From contig CP065590.1 in NCBI GenBank assembly GCA_016025055.1, positions 4,712,001-4,776,000 of the forward strand: a stretch of 64,000 bases of DNA, in the 5' to 3' direction. Below the pieces are notes generated by a model, which did no database searches, was not told where the DNA came from, and saw only the letters and a program-made list of their open reading frames with translations. The position numbers and the translations under genes were made by a program. Of the stretch, positions 40,741 to 49,440 are shown one piece after another; the stretch's first letter is position 1; every line of letters begins with the position of its first letter. The DNA comes from Chryseobacterium indologenes. GTDB taxonomy: Bacteria; Bacteroidota; Bacteroidia; Flavobacteriales; Weeksellaceae.

Positions 40741-41495
40741 ATGAACATTTTAAAAATACTGAAAAAATCCGTTATAGACAGTCAACTTTATGTATCCTTA
40801 ACGGGAACTCTTTTTGCAGTATTTTTTATGAAGGAGCAAAACACATTCCGTTTCCCTACCATACTCCTTATTTTCATTACTTATTTCAGTGGGTATCTAT
40901 ATACCAAATATCAATACACAAAACATTTTTTTAAAATCCTGGTTTTAAACGCAGTGGCCGGAATTGTTTGTGCCTTTCTCATCATTCATAACCATAATGA
41001 AGTGAGGCTTCTGAAATGGTTTATTATTGTAGTGCTGGGACTGCTTTACAACAGTTTTTTTCTGGATGTCTATATCCGGAAGATCCCTCTTCTTAAAGTC
41101 TTTTATGTAGGATTGGTATGGGCTCTGGTCAATTGCTGGCTCACCCTTCCGGAATTCAGCCTTCCTATTTTTCTGATCAGTTTTTTCTTCATCACCGCAC
41201 TGGTTCTTCCTTTTGACATCCGTGATATGAACGATGATACGGTAAAGACTTTTCCTATGCTGATCGGGGTTCAGAATACCAAATACATTGCTTATGCCTT
41301 AGTTTTTATCAGCAGTATAACCGGAATATTTTACCTCAAAACGTTCTATGCAATTTCTTTTTTCTTTCCAGTATTATCACCTATATTTTAATTTATTTCG
41401 CTGATAATAAAAGAGATGATGCATATTTTTCATTCGGAGTGGAAACTTGTTCTGCACTTCCTTTTTTATTTTTACTAATAATGGAGTATTTTTGA
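40741..41495 (+). CDS. UbiA-superfamily prenyltransferase-like membrane protein (frameshifted)
   Basis: About 251 aa when one T is added near 41358-41367, where FYAISFFF passes into SSIITYILIYFADNKRDDAY and the stop moves to 41495. Several membrane helices and the second Asp-rich motif DIRDMNDDTVKTFPMLIG are seen, as in 4-hydroxybenzoate polyprenyltransferase relatives, but the first NDxxDxxxD motif is not obvious, so activity may differ. The start is only 18 bases from the divergent alpha-2-macroglobulin start. recF follows 3 bases after the restored stop. Confidence 0.75.
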
Positions 41496-41498
41496 CGA

Positions 41499-42578
41499 AT
41501 GATTATCAAGAAGCTTTCTCTTTACAATTTCAAAAATCACTCAGAAAAAAAGTTTGAATTCTCTCCACAGATCAACTGTTTTGTAGGCAATAACGGAGTA
41601 GGAAAAACCAATATTCTGGATGCCCTTCATTATTTGTCTGTAGGAAAAAGCTTTTTGGGAAATACAGATATCAATAATATCAAAAAGGAAGAAGATTTTT
41701 TCATGATTGATTCTGAAATTCAGAATGAAGACAGTGAGGATATCATCAGAATCACCCAACCTAAAGAAGCCAAAAAAGTCATTAAAAAAAATGATAAAAG
41801 CTATGACCGGCTGGCAGACCACATCGGCTATCTGCCGAGTGTGATGATTTCACCGTATGATTCCAATTTAATTTCAGATTCCGGAGAAAGCAGAAGGAAG
41901 TTTCTGGATGCGATGATTTCCCAGACCGATTCTGAATATCTTTTTGATCTGATACAGTATCAGAAAACGGTACAGCAGAGAAATGCCTTATTAAAATATT
42001 TCGCTAAAAACAGAACCTGGGATAAAGATTCTTTAGAGATCTATGATGAGCCGATCACCAGATCCGGAACAAAAATCTTTAATAAAAGAAAAGAATTTGT
42101 AAAGCAACTGAATCCTATTGTTCAGAATTTCTATCAAATTATTTCAGGGGGCAAAGAAACGGTATCGGTTATCTATGAATCTCATTTACTGGAAAACTCT
42201 TTTGAGGAACTTTTAAAAGAAAGCCTTGAAAGAGACCGCATGCTGACCTATACATCTAAAGGAATTCATAAAGATGATCTTCTTTTCGAGATGGACCAGG
42301 TTCTTATCAAAAAAATAGGTTCACAGGGGCAACAAAAGTCTTTCCTTATTTCATTAAAACTCGCTCAGATGAGCCTTGTTAAAGAACTTACCAATAAGAC
42401 CCCTATCCTGTTGTTAGACGATATTTTTGATAAGCTGGACGACACCAGAGTTTCACAGCTTATCGAACTGGTGAATAAAGAAAGTTTCGGGCAGATTTTC
42501 ATTACCGACACGCACAGAGAACGCACAGAAAGTGTAGTGAAGAAAATTAATGAGGAAAGTTTCATTTTTGATGTATAA
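41499..42578 (+). CDS. recF: DNA replication/repair protein RecF
   Basis: 359 aa SMC-like ATPase. The Walker A is CFVGNNGVGKTNILDALHYL, the signature motif is SQGQQKSFLISLKLAQM and Walker B is PILLLDDIFDKLDD. It loads RecA at gapped DNA with RecO and RecR. Three bases after the prenyltransferase-like gene, and followed by the DUF721 gene. Confidence 0.95.
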   Translation: MIIKKLSLYNFKNHSEKKFEFSPQINCFVGNNGVGKTNILDALHYLSVGKSFLGNTDINNIKKEEDFFMIDSEIQNEDSEDIIRITQPKEAKKVIKKNDKSYDRLADHIGYLPSVMISPYDSNLISDSGESRRKFLDAMISQTDSEYLFDLIQYQKTVQQRNALLKYFAKNRTWDKDSLEIYDEPITRSGTKIFNKRKEFVKQLNPIVQNFYQIISGGKETVSVIYESHLLENSFEELLKESLERDRMLTYTSKGIHKDDLLFEMDQVLIKKIGSQGQQKSFLISLKLAQMSLVKELTNKTPILLLDDIFDKLDDTRVSQLIELVNKESFGQIFITDTHRERTESVVKKINEESFIFDV

Positions 42579-42594
42579 ATTTCACAACACGACT

Positions 42595-42888
42595 ATGAAA
42601 AAGAAAAAACGCGAATATCAATCCTCCGAACTGGTAAAATCTTTTGCCAGGATTTATGGATTTGAAGATAAACTGGTGGCATTCGACATCAAAGATTTTC
42701 TTGAAGATTATCTTGACGAAAGTCTTTTTAAAGAGATCAGAAGTGTCAATATAGACAACGGATGTATTATGATCAGAATAGATTCCCCTTTGCTGAAACA
42801 TGATTTTAATATGCGCAAAAGCTTTTATCTGAAAAAGTTTCAGGATAAGTTTGGGGCAGACAAATTCCACGATCTGCAAATCCTATAG
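42595..42888 (+). CDS. DUF721/DciA-like protein
   Basis: 97 aa from the ATG at 42595 (an upstream start at 42550 overlaps recF and adds non-family residues). The core KKREYQSSELVKSFARIYGF and ENGCIMIRIDSPLLKHDFNM-like text (here NIDNGCIMIRIDSPLLKHD) match small DUF721 proteins, the group that contains the replicative helicase loader DciA. Its place directly after recF agrees with a role at replication forks, though helicase loading is inference. Confidence 0.85.
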   Translation: MKKKKREYQSSELVKSFARIYGFEDKLVAFDIKDFLEDYLDESLFKEIRSVNIDNGCIMIRIDSPLLKHDFNMRKSFYLKKFQDKFGADKFHDLQIL

Positions 42889-42901
42889 TTTTAAAAATAA
42901 T

Positions 42902-42925
42902 AAATGCTCCTTACGTGGAGCATTT
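42902..42925. terminator. Bidirectional terminator between convergent genes
   Basis: 9-bp perfect stem (42902-42910 / 42917-42925) flanked by A and T runs, between dciA-like (plus) and the recombinase-family gene (minus). Confidence 0.75.
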
Positions 42926-42950
42926 TTAATTATATATTCTAAGAAAATTT

Positions 42951-44981
42951 TTAATGTTCTTCGGATTTATTAGAGATTGTACTGCTCATTAAATCATCTG
43001 CCTGTTTGTCTAAGCCTGATCGTAGAGGCAGGAAAAACTTCAATGGATGTTTTGTAAAATATCGGAAAATTTCTTTATAAATCTCACTCACTTGTCCAAA
43101 GTTCATTTTCCTTGATCTGAAAGCGAGGAACATGGATAAACTGAAACTTACGAGGAAGTTAAAGAACCCTATTAAAAACACCGTAAAGAAAGATATCCAG
43201 AATGTATAGGAATCTACAGAAAAGTCTTTCCCATATAATCCTAGCGCAAAGTTTCCGGCTGCGAAGGTGATGTGCCTGATGTCCAGATCCAGTCCGAAAA
43301 ACATCCCTACAGGAGCCGTTGCTCCCAAGAAAACACCAAACCAGAAGTTGGAAACGATTCCCGGCCAGTTTTTAGCATAATATTTTGAAAGTCCCTTGGC
43401 AAATTTCTTTCCAAAGAAGCTTCTGATTGACAGGTTTTTTGCAATCCTTTCCGGAATCTGATAAAACACGGAATTGTTCCCGATATTTCCCGATATAATC
43501 CCGGAAATGAACAGGTAAAAACCAGCAATACTGGCATGAAGAATAGCTTTAGATTTGAAAGGATCAAGATCTTTCAATAATTTATCTGAGCGCTCAACCG
43601 CCAGATTCTGTGAGAAAAATACATCTAACCCGTAAATAATAGCCAACGCTATCGGGAAAGCCAGCAATACATTCCCTACAAAGGCAATAAACTGACTTCT
43701 GAACAGCTTTGATACTAAATGGGCAAACTCTGTATTATTTCTTTTGTTGTTTCCTTCTTCAGACAATACTTTGGTCATTGTTGCAGCAGTCATTGCCGGC
43801 TGTTTTGTGGCCAATGTAAATCCCATCAGGTAAATCATCACGAATCCCATCGCATAGTTCATGGAATATAAAAATGCATGGGAAAAATCACTTCCCGGAA
43901 TATATCCGTACAGCATTTTCAGGACACAGAGAGCGCCTACAATAATCCCACCACCGCTCGCTTTGTAGAACATTGTCATATATTCTTTACGGGTAGAAGT
44001 GATATAATGGGCCCCTGCTTCTGCAGTGTGGTTCGTAATAAGATGCGAAATCAGTCTTGTACTGTCATTGATGAGATCTGCAATATTATTCTTATGAGAT
44101 TTATAACTCAAAATATTAAAAACCAACTGCTTGGATCTAATCAAAATATCTTCATCACTGTCTATCACCAGCAGTTGCACAATCTCGTAAATTCTTTCAG
44201 TCTGTTGGCGAATTTTCAGCAATGATTGGTTGATCTTGCCTGAGATACCGTATTTAGCTGAATTTTTGAAGGCGATATTTACAAATTCAAGACATTGCTC
44301 GGTATAGATTTTTATTTGCTTGTACCTGCTGTCCTTAGAATGCAACTGTAATTCCGGATCTTTTACAAGATCTTCTGCCAGGGTTTCCAGCTCGTTCTGA
44401 AGGGCTAAAAACGGGTTATCCAGGTTTCGGTATTGCGGAGCCATTCTCACGACTTCCACTTCCATCGCCATTCCCGTTACCCTCCATGAGAGGATGTTCA
44501 TCGAGAAGATAAGTTCTTTTTTAACATTGGGTCTGATGATAAAATCAGAAGCACCGATAAGTGTTAAAAACTCATCAATCTCGTTTTCGGGAAGATTATG
44601 CAAATATCTCAGATCTTTCTTCGGCCGTAAGCTCACGTTGTCGATCATAAACCATACGGTCTTTTCGTTTTCAACGGGAGGTAAAACCTTGTTCAGGATC
44701 CTTTTTTTAAGTTCCGGGAAGAAAGCATTTTCAGAAAGAATATTCGCTTCCGTCAGGGAAAGGTTGAAAGGTCTTCCTCTAAAAATATTATGAATATAGT
44801 GCTTAAAGTTTTCTGCAAAATTCGGATTGCTTCTGAGAAAATTGAGCACATCTGTAAAATCTGCTGTTTTTACAGACTCCAAAAACTCTGCAAATGGCTC
44901 CAAAGAAAGAGTTTCGTTCTTAAAAGAAAAGTATTTTTTAAGAACTGACTCAAAATTTGTGCTGGAATTAAAGAATTTCAT
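42951..44981 (-). CDS. Gcr-type 'site-specific recombinase' family membrane protein
   Basis: 676 aa. A helical N-terminal half (HKNNIADLINDSTRLISHLI) is followed by several membrane segments (SFSHAFLYSMNYAMGFVMIY-type text, WISFFTVFLIGFFNFLVSF). This is the family annotated as site-specific recombinase Gcr (Pfam SpecificRecomb). The name is historical; the multiple membrane helices and lack of a Tyr/Ser recombinase core make DNA recombination doubtful. It ends at a terminator shared with the recF operon and lies 13 bases downstream of mtgA. Confidence 0.82.
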   Translation of the reverse strand: MKFFNSSTNFESVLKKYFSFKNETLSLEPFAEFLESVKTADFTDVLNFLRSNPNFAENFKHYIHNIFRGRPFNLSLTEANILSENAFFPELKKRILNKVLPPVENEKTVWFMIDNVSLRPKKDLRYLHNLPENEIDEFLTLIGASDFIIRPNVKKELIFSMNILSWRVTGMAMEVEVVRMAPQYRNLDNPFLALQNELETLAEDLVKDPELQLHSKDSRYKQIKIYTEQCLEFVNIAFKNSAKYGISGKINQSLLKIRQQTERIYEIVQLLVIDSDEDILIRSKQLVFNILSYKSHKNNIADLINDSTRLISHLITNHTAEAGAHYITSTRKEYMTMFYKASGGGIIVGALCVLKMLYGYIPGSDFSHAFLYSMNYAMGFVMIYLMGFTLATKQPAMTAATMTKVLSEEGNNKRNNTEFAHLVSKLFRSQFIAFVGNVLLAFPIALAIIYGLDVFFSQNLAVERSDKLLKDLDPFKSKAILHASIAGFYLFISGIISGNIGNNSVFYQIPERIAKNLSIRSFFGKKFAKGLSKYYAKNWPGIVSNFWFGVFLGATAPVGMFFGLDLDIRHITFAAGNFALGLYGKDFSVDSYTFWISFFTVFLIGFFNFLVSFSLSMFLAFRSRKMNFGQVSEIYKEIFRYFTKHPLKFFLPLRSGLDKQADDLMSSTISNKSEEH

Positions 44982-44994
44982 TAGTACAAAGATA

Positions 44995-45639
44995 CTATTT
45001 CAAACTCACATTCCTCATCTGTCTGATGATCCAATTGTGTTTCTTTCTCAAATAAGGGGATGGGTTTTTCGGATCGTACTTCTTTGGATTGGGCAATACG
45101 GCTGCAATCCAGGCTGCATCTGAAGCACTTAGGTCTTTGGATGATTTTCCAAAATAATATTGAGCTGCAGCTTCTACCCCAAATACTCCCTGCCCCATTT
45201 CAATGGAATTCAGGTATCTTTCAAGGATAATATCTTTGCTCCATACTTTTTCAATGATAAAAGTATAGACGGCTTCCAGACCTTTTCTTAGCCAGCTTCT
45301 TCCCTGCCAAAGGAAAACATTTTTTGCCGTCTGCTGAGAAATGGTGCTTCCCCCTCTTATCTTTTTTCCCTGTTCATTATGCTTCATTGCCTTTTCAATC
45401 GCCGTATAATCAAATCCGTCATGGTCGAAAAATTTCTGGTCTTCTGAGGCTATCACTGCCTTTTTCACATTATTTCCCATTTCATCATAAGAAATATAAT
45501 CTCTATGAAGTTTTCCATATTCAAAAAGACCGCCTATCTGCGTGATGGTAATCGGAGGATTAAAAAAACGTCCCCAGATAATGAATACCACATTCAGCAC
45601 TAGAATAATGAAAATAAGCTGTTTAATTTTTTTCCACAT
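44995..45639 (-). CDS. mtgA: Monofunctional peptidoglycan transglycosylase
   Basis: About 214 aa from the Met at 45639; an ATG 24 bases earlier is less likely because the membrane helix IKQLIFIILVLNVVFIIWG then follows MWKK directly. GT51 motifs are all there: catalytic Glu in ASEDQKFFDHDGFDY, RGGSTISQQTAKN, KDIILERYLNSIEMG and GVEAAAQYYFGKS. No transpeptidase domain, so it polymerises glycan strands from lipid II at the inner membrane. The binding-protein gene upstream ends 43 bases before. Confidence 0.93.
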   Translation of the reverse strand: MWKKIKQLIFIILVLNVVFIIWGRFFNPPITITQIGGLFEYGKLHRDYISYDEMGNNVKKAVIASEDQKFFDHDGFDYTAIEKAMKHNEQGKKIRGGSTISQQTAKNVFLWQGRSWLRKGLEAVYTFIIEKVWSKDIILERYLNSIEMGQGVFGVEAAAQYYFGKSSKDLSASDAAWIAAVLPNPKKYDPKNPSPYLRKKHNWIIRQMRNVSLK

Positions 45640-45682
45640 AATTTTTATAAAAAGGAAAGGCAAAAATAAGCAATAGTCCGAG

Positions 45683-46729
45683 TTACTGCAACTCTTTCAT
45701 GTAAGTCAGCTGATAATTCGGCAAAAGCTCAGGGTGAAAGATTTTGATGTAATCTTTAAGGATGAGGTCTGCCCTTACGGCACCACTTTCAAAGAAATCA
45801 TTAGCCTTTTGTCTCTCCTTCCCTCCCATTGTGTAAATTTTCCCTTTATTGAAGACTTCAAGTTTTCCGTAAAAACCGTTCATTTTCAGCATTTCACTTT
45901 TAGAGGTATGATTTCCTGCGTTCACCCAATACTGAACACCTCCCGTTTTTGCATATACTTCCTCAAAGGTCATGGTCAAAGCTTTTTCATCTTTATTATC
46001 TTTCAGGATATAAGAGGCATTGGCATCTGCTATATAATGAGCTACCGAAGTATTTCCTCCGGGGAGATACCAGATATCTCCATACATTTCATTGGCTAGA
46101 ACCACTGGCTTTTCTTTTGCACTTAAAGCCAGTTTTTTAAGCTCGGTATAATTTTTCTCAATTTCCCGATAGCTGCCGGCTGCTTCTTTCTCTTTTCCTA
46201 AAAGCTGTCCGAAAAGTTTTATATACGCTGTTTTTTCCAATGGCTGCTGTTCCATATACTCATCCAGAAATACTACATGGATTCCATTATTCTTCAATAA
46301 TTCGTAGGTATTGTCAAAACTGGCAATATGGTTGGTAAAAACAGCATCCGGTTTCAGAGAGATAATCTTCTCTACATCATATTTCTGATCACTTCCCACA
46401 TTCTGGATTTTCCCTTCTTTTAAAAGATTCTGAATTTTTTCAGAGTAAATATATTCAGGACTTGACACTCCCACAATCAGGTTTTCTGCTCCCAGCTCTG
46501 AAATATACCCTGCCATACTCGCGTTTAAAAGAATAATTTTCTTAAATGGGATCTGGTTTTGCTTAAAACTATAGGTGAAATTTCCCGATTTAAGGTCCAT
46601 CGCGCCATCATGTTCTTTAAACTGAGTACGGGATGAGATATTTGTCCAGTCAGTGGACGAAATTTTTGATTCTCTTTTACAGGCAATTAGAGAAAATACC
46701 GTAAATAAAAGTAAAATTTTCTGTTTCAT
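45683..46729 (-). CDS. ABC-type siderophore/cobalamin-binding lipoprotein
   Basis: 348 aa, lipoprotein signal LLFTVFSLIAC. It has the class III periplasmic binding fold: IILLNASMAGYISELGAENL IVGVS, then VEKIISLKPDAVFTNH and a long helix linking two lobes. This is the BtuF/FepB/FhuD group that feeds iron-chelates, heme or B12 to an ABC importer. No permease or ATPase is next to it, so ligand and partner are unknown. Confidence 0.88.
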   Translation of the reverse strand: MKQKILLLFTVFSLIACKRESKISSTDWTNISSRTQFKEHDGAMDLKSGNFTYSFKQNQIPFKKIILLNASMAGYISELGAENLIVGVSSPEYIYSEKIQNLLKEGKIQNVGSDQKYDVEKIISLKPDAVFTNHIASFDNTYELLKNNGIHVVFLDEYMEQQPLEKTAYIKLFGQLLGKEKEAAGSYREIEKNYTELKKLALSAKEKPVVLANEMYGDIWYLPGGNTSVAHYIADANASYILKDNKDEKALTMTFEEVYAKTGGVQYWVNAGNHTSKSEMLKMNGFYGKLEVFNKGKIYTMGGKERQKANDFFESGAVRADLILKDYIKIFHPELLPNYQLTYMKELQ

Positions 46730-46753
46730 CTTTCAAAGAACGGAAAAAAGTGC

Positions 46754-46761
46754 TATATTTG
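46754..46761 (+). promoter_or_regulatory. -7 element upstream of tRNA-Arg
   Basis: TATATTTG, an exact fit to the flavobacterial -7 consensus, ends 28 bases before the tRNA gene. A clear TTG -33 box was not seen. Confidence 0.45.
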
Positions 46762-46789
46762 CAAACCTTTAAACAACAAGGTAACACAA

Positions 46790-46863
46790 GGCCTCGTGGC
46801 GCAACTGAATAGCGCATCTGATTACGGCTCAGAAGGTTACAGGTTTGAATCCTGTCGAGGTCA
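46790..46863 (+). tRNA. tRNA-Arg (ACG)
   Basis: The 7-bp acceptor stem GGCCTCG / CGAGGTC pairs with one G-U; the discriminator is A at 46863. The anticodon stem is TCTGA/TCAGA with loop TTACGGC giving anticodon ACG, and the T arm reads TTACAGGTTTGAATCCTGT. CCA is not encoded. A hairpin terminator follows 11 bases later. The read-through frame over this region is not a protein gene. Confidence 0.95.
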
Positions 46864-46873
46864 CACACAACAG

Positions 46874-46906
46874 AAATCGCTACTTTTTAAGTAGCGATTT
46901 TTTTAT
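46874..46906 (+). terminator. Terminator after tRNA-Arg
   Basis: A perfect 10-bp stem (46874-46883 / 46891-46900), 7-base loop and T7 tail. Confidence 0.85.
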
Positions 46907-46917
46907 TATTAACCTTC

Positions 46918-47325
46918 TTATTCTGAATGGGTATCAGCCATATTCTTTTCTCTCCTTCTTTGAAGTATAAGATGTGCGGCATCCAGCATTTTTATCGTAT
47001 GAATGTAGGGCATCACGATATTCCTTTCCGGGAGATTTTCATAGACGCCCATTGAGAAATAGACAATTCCGGACATAAAATAATCAAATTCTTTGAGGGT
47101 GTATTCTCTGAATGCTTTTTTGAAAACCAGCAGCGGATTCCGGTATTCCTTCTCCGAAAGCAGGCCAAGAACCCAAGGAGAAATCTTTTCAGTCTTGGTA
47201 TAGACTGCCTGCTCTCCGAAGTCTCCCGACCCTGCTCTCCGAAGTCTCCCGACTTCGGATTGAAATAATAATGTTGCTGCTCTTCCTAGGCCGGTTGATG
47301 CGCCTGTAATTAATATTGTTTTCAT
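46918..47325 (-). pseudogene. Chimeric SDR remnant
   Basis: 135 aa. Only the first 22 residues (MKTILITGASTGLGRAATLL) are a short-chain dehydrogenase start with the TGxxxGxG NAD site. The frame then runs through a REP-like hairpin (SEVGRLRRAGSGDFGEQ) into a different helical tail (EKEYRNPLLVFKKAFREYTL, HTIKMLDAAHLILQRRREK) that lacks the SDR catalytic Tyr-xxx-Lys. This looks like a deletion that fused the 5' end of one gene to the 3' part of another at a repeat. It may be translated, but SDR activity is not possible. Confidence 0.7.
47208..47259. repeat. REP-like element: 23-bp tandem repeat with hairpin
   Basis: Two exact copies of a 23-base unit (47208-47230, 47231-47253). The second runs into a palindrome with 8-bp arms tccgaagt / acttcgga and a 6-base loop (47238-47259). 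It lies inside the chimeric SDR remnant at the junction of its two parts. Confidence 0.75.
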
Positions 47326-47443
47326 TATTTTTTACTCTTTTTATATGAATCAAATTTAGATACAAACCTTACAAGCATTAGAAAACAGATTACGTTTAAA
47401 AGGATACTTTTTACGGTTTCTTCAGGCGTATCTTTTGGTATAT

Positions 47444-47482
47444 AAAAAAGACCATCTCAAAATATGAGAATGGTCTTTTTTC
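47444..47482 (-). terminator. Terminator after cupin gene
   Basis: A long hairpin with arms aaaaagaccat / atggtcttttt plus inner ctca / tgag pairing, 60 bases past the cupin stop. Confidence 0.75.
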
Positions 47483-47544
47483 TAACCTGTTTAACAATTT
47501 ATACCTGAATCAGGTACCTTGTTTTTCACTACATAACAGGATTT

Positions 47545-47946
47545 TTATTTCCCGTTATAATCTTCATCTGAAACCGGTTCCATCCAGTTCACCAGTCCTT
47601 TTTCGGCATTGATTCCAATCGCTGTATGGATCATTACGCTATCAGGAGAAGCTCCGTGCCAATGCTTAATTCCAGGCAGAATGTTTACAAAGCCTCCTGC
47701 TTCTATTTGTTGTACGGGACCATCTTCTTCCTGATAATAACAAATCCCTTCCCGAATCAAAAGAATCTGATTACTTCCATGGGTGTGCCAATTATTACGA
47801 GTACCCGGTGCAAACATCACTTCTCCTACGTAAGCATCTGTTTGAGCATCCGGAAACACATAATTTTTCAGCCATGCTTTTCCTGTAAAATATTCTTCAG
47901 GTGCGGGTAAAAATCCCATGATTTCAATTTCTTGGTCTGAATACAT
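47545..47946 (-). CDS. Cupin-domain protein
   Basis: 133 aa from the Met at 47946 (MYSDQEIEIMGFLP). An earlier ATG at 48000 would read across an inverted repeat and is rejected. Metal ligands are seen in GTRNNWHTHGSNQILLIREG (two His, late Glu) and IKHWHGASPDSVMIH. The pattern matches the small cupins related to carboxymuconolactone decarboxylase-linked and hydroxynitrile-lyase cupins; substrate unknown. It is 76 bases downstream of an alpha/beta hydrolase gene. Confidence 0.85.
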   Translation of the reverse strand: MYSDQEIEIMGFLPAPEEYFTGKAWLKNYVFPDAQTDAYVGEVMFAPGTRNNWHTHGSNQILLIREGICYYQEEDGPVQQIEAGGFVNILPGIKHWHGASPDSVMIHTAIGINAEKGLVNWMEPVSDEDYNGK

Positions 47947-47973
47947 GATTCTATTTTTTACTTTAACAAAACT

Positions 47974-47998
47974 GTTCTTGTACAAAATATACAAGAAC
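47974..47998. promoter_or_regulatory. Inverted repeat upstream of cupin gene
   Basis: Perfect 9-bp arms gttcttgta / tacaagaac with a 7-base spacer, lying between the hydrolase stop and the cupin start. It lacks a T tail on the minus strand and looks more like an operator than a terminator. Confidence 0.45.
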
Positions 47999-48022
47999 AA
48001 TGATTAAAACTTTATTTTATTT

Positions 48023-48952
48023 TTATGCCAGATTTTCTTTAAAGAAAGGGATTGCTTTTTCCAAAGCTTGTCTTACGGGTTCCGGCTGATCGTATAAATC
48101 ATAATGGGAATATCCTTTTACCACAACCAGTTCTTTCTTTTCAGAGGCTGCACGGCGAACAATTTCATACCCGTCTCTGAATGCTCCGAAACCTCCAGGC
48201 TTATCTCCGATCACCACTAAAATAGGTTGTGTTAACAGAGTTTCAGCAAGGTAGAAAGCATCCCAACCCATTCCAACACCCATACGGGAATATACTGCAC
48301 TGGTGGCTCCGCCTACGGTTTGACCTCTTGATGTTTTGTAATAATCTGTTGCTTCCAACACATCAATATCTTCAATGCCTGCTGATTTACCTGCTTCAAC
48401 AGATTCAGGAAGCATATTGATGGTTAGCATATCTCCACCTTTTGCTTCAGCGCTTCTCTGTGCTGCCACCTGATTCAATACTTCCATAGGGCTTCCGCCG
48501 GCAAATCCGTCTCTTAATAATCGTCCAAAGTTTACTCCGGTAATAGAAACGACTGCTTTGATACGTCGCTCCGTCATCGCGATATTCAATGAATAGGCAC
48601 CACCACCGCAAACGCCAAGGATTCCGATTTTATCAGCGTCTACATAAGGAAGGGTTTCAAGATAATCGATTGCATAACGTACATCATCGGTACGCTGGTA
48701 AGGGTTTTCAATATATCTTGGTGTACCACCACTTTCTCCCTGGAAAGAGGCATCAAATGAAAGTACAACAAAACCTGCTTCTGCCAATGCTTTACCATAA
48801 ACATTTCCCGCAGTTTGTTCTTTACAGCTCCCAATGGGATGCATGGTTACAACGGTCGGATATTTTTTATTTTCATCAAAATCATTTGGAAATTGCAGAA
48901 TACCGGCATTATCCCATGCTACGTTTTTGAATGTTATTTTTTGTGTGTTCAT
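48023..48952 (-). CDS. Alpha/beta hydrolase, dienelactone-hydrolase-like (copy 1)
   Basis: 309 aa from the Met at 48952 (MNTQKITFKNVAWDNAG). The ATG at 49012 would place the start inside the 238-bp repeat and is not preferred. The nucleophile elbow is GVCGGG, with Cys in the usual Ser place as in dienelactone hydrolases; a late His is in VVKGYSHYDLYDQP and the oxyanion side is TVVTMHPIGSCKEQ. The paralogue at 49702-50622 has the same plan. No leader peptide, so it is cytosolic. Substrate unknown. Confidence 0.88.
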   Translation of the reverse strand: MNTQKITFKNVAWDNAGILQFPNDFDENKKYPTVVTMHPIGSCKEQTAGNVYGKALAEAGFVVLSFDASFQGESGGTPRYIENPYQRTDDVRYAIDYLETLPYVDADKIGILGVCGGGAYSLNIAMTERRIKAVVSITGVNFGRLLRDGFAGGSPMEVLNQVAAQRSAEAKGGDMLTINMLPESVEAGKSAGIEDIDVLEATDYYKTSRGQTVGGATSAVYSRMGVGMGWDAFYLAETLLTQPILVVIGDKPGGFGAFRDGYEIVRRAASEKKELVVVKGYSHYDLYDQPEPVRQALEKAIPFFKENLA

Positions 48953-48964
48953 TTTGTTCTTTTT

Positions 48965-49202
48965 AAATTTTATTTTGTGAATTGTTGCTATCGTATTGAT
49001 GAATTTTGCCAAGTCTGTTTAGAATTGCGTTTTGATTTTCAGATCATATTAAAGCTTTGTAAAAATGATGTGTTAATCGATATAATTATCAGGCCGCTCC
49101 TACGGAGCTCACCGTGGATCATGGATTAAATTCTATGAACAGAGCGCTCCTATGGAGCTTTTTGAAAAAAGATCAAATATCCTAAATCGGGTTAAGGGAA
49201 AT
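48965..49202. repeat. 238-bp tandem repeat, unit 1
   Basis: Almost identical to unit 2 with a period of 238 bases. Each unit has two small palindromes of the type GCTCC-TAC/TAT-GGAGC (in unit 1 near 49094 and 49145). It starts right before the copy-1 hydrolase gene. Confidence 0.9.
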
Positions 49203-49440
49203 AAATTTTATTTTGTGAATTGTTGCTGTTGTATTGATGAATTTTGCAGAGTCTGTTTAGAATTGAGTTTTGATTTTCAGATCATATTAAAGCTTTGTAA
49301 AAATGATATGTTAATCGAAATAATTATCAGGTCGCTCCTACGGAGCTCACCGTGGATCATGGATTAAATTCTATGAACAGAGCGCTCCTATGGAGCTTTT
49401 TGAAAAAAGATCAAATATCCTAAATCGGGTTAAGGGAAAT
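49203..49440. repeat. 238-bp tandem repeat, unit 2
   Basis: The second copy of the unit, with only a few point differences from unit 1, including the same two GCTCC-n3-GGAGC palindromes. The rest of the gap (49441-49701) has no gene; only vague GGAAG/CTTCC-rich text is seen. Confidence 0.9.

Noticed and set aside
42951..44981. Mobile element carrying a site-specific recombinase
   Set aside because: The family is a membrane protein, flanked by core genes, and no attachment sites or cargo were seen.
46677..46868. Minus-strand open frame across the tRNA-Arg
   Set aside because: It is the antisense of a well-folded tRNA gene and the 5' end of the binding-protein gene; no protein features.
49094..49400. 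CRISPR array
   Set aside because: Only two units of 238 bases with near-identical content and no short regular spacers; no cas genes in the window.
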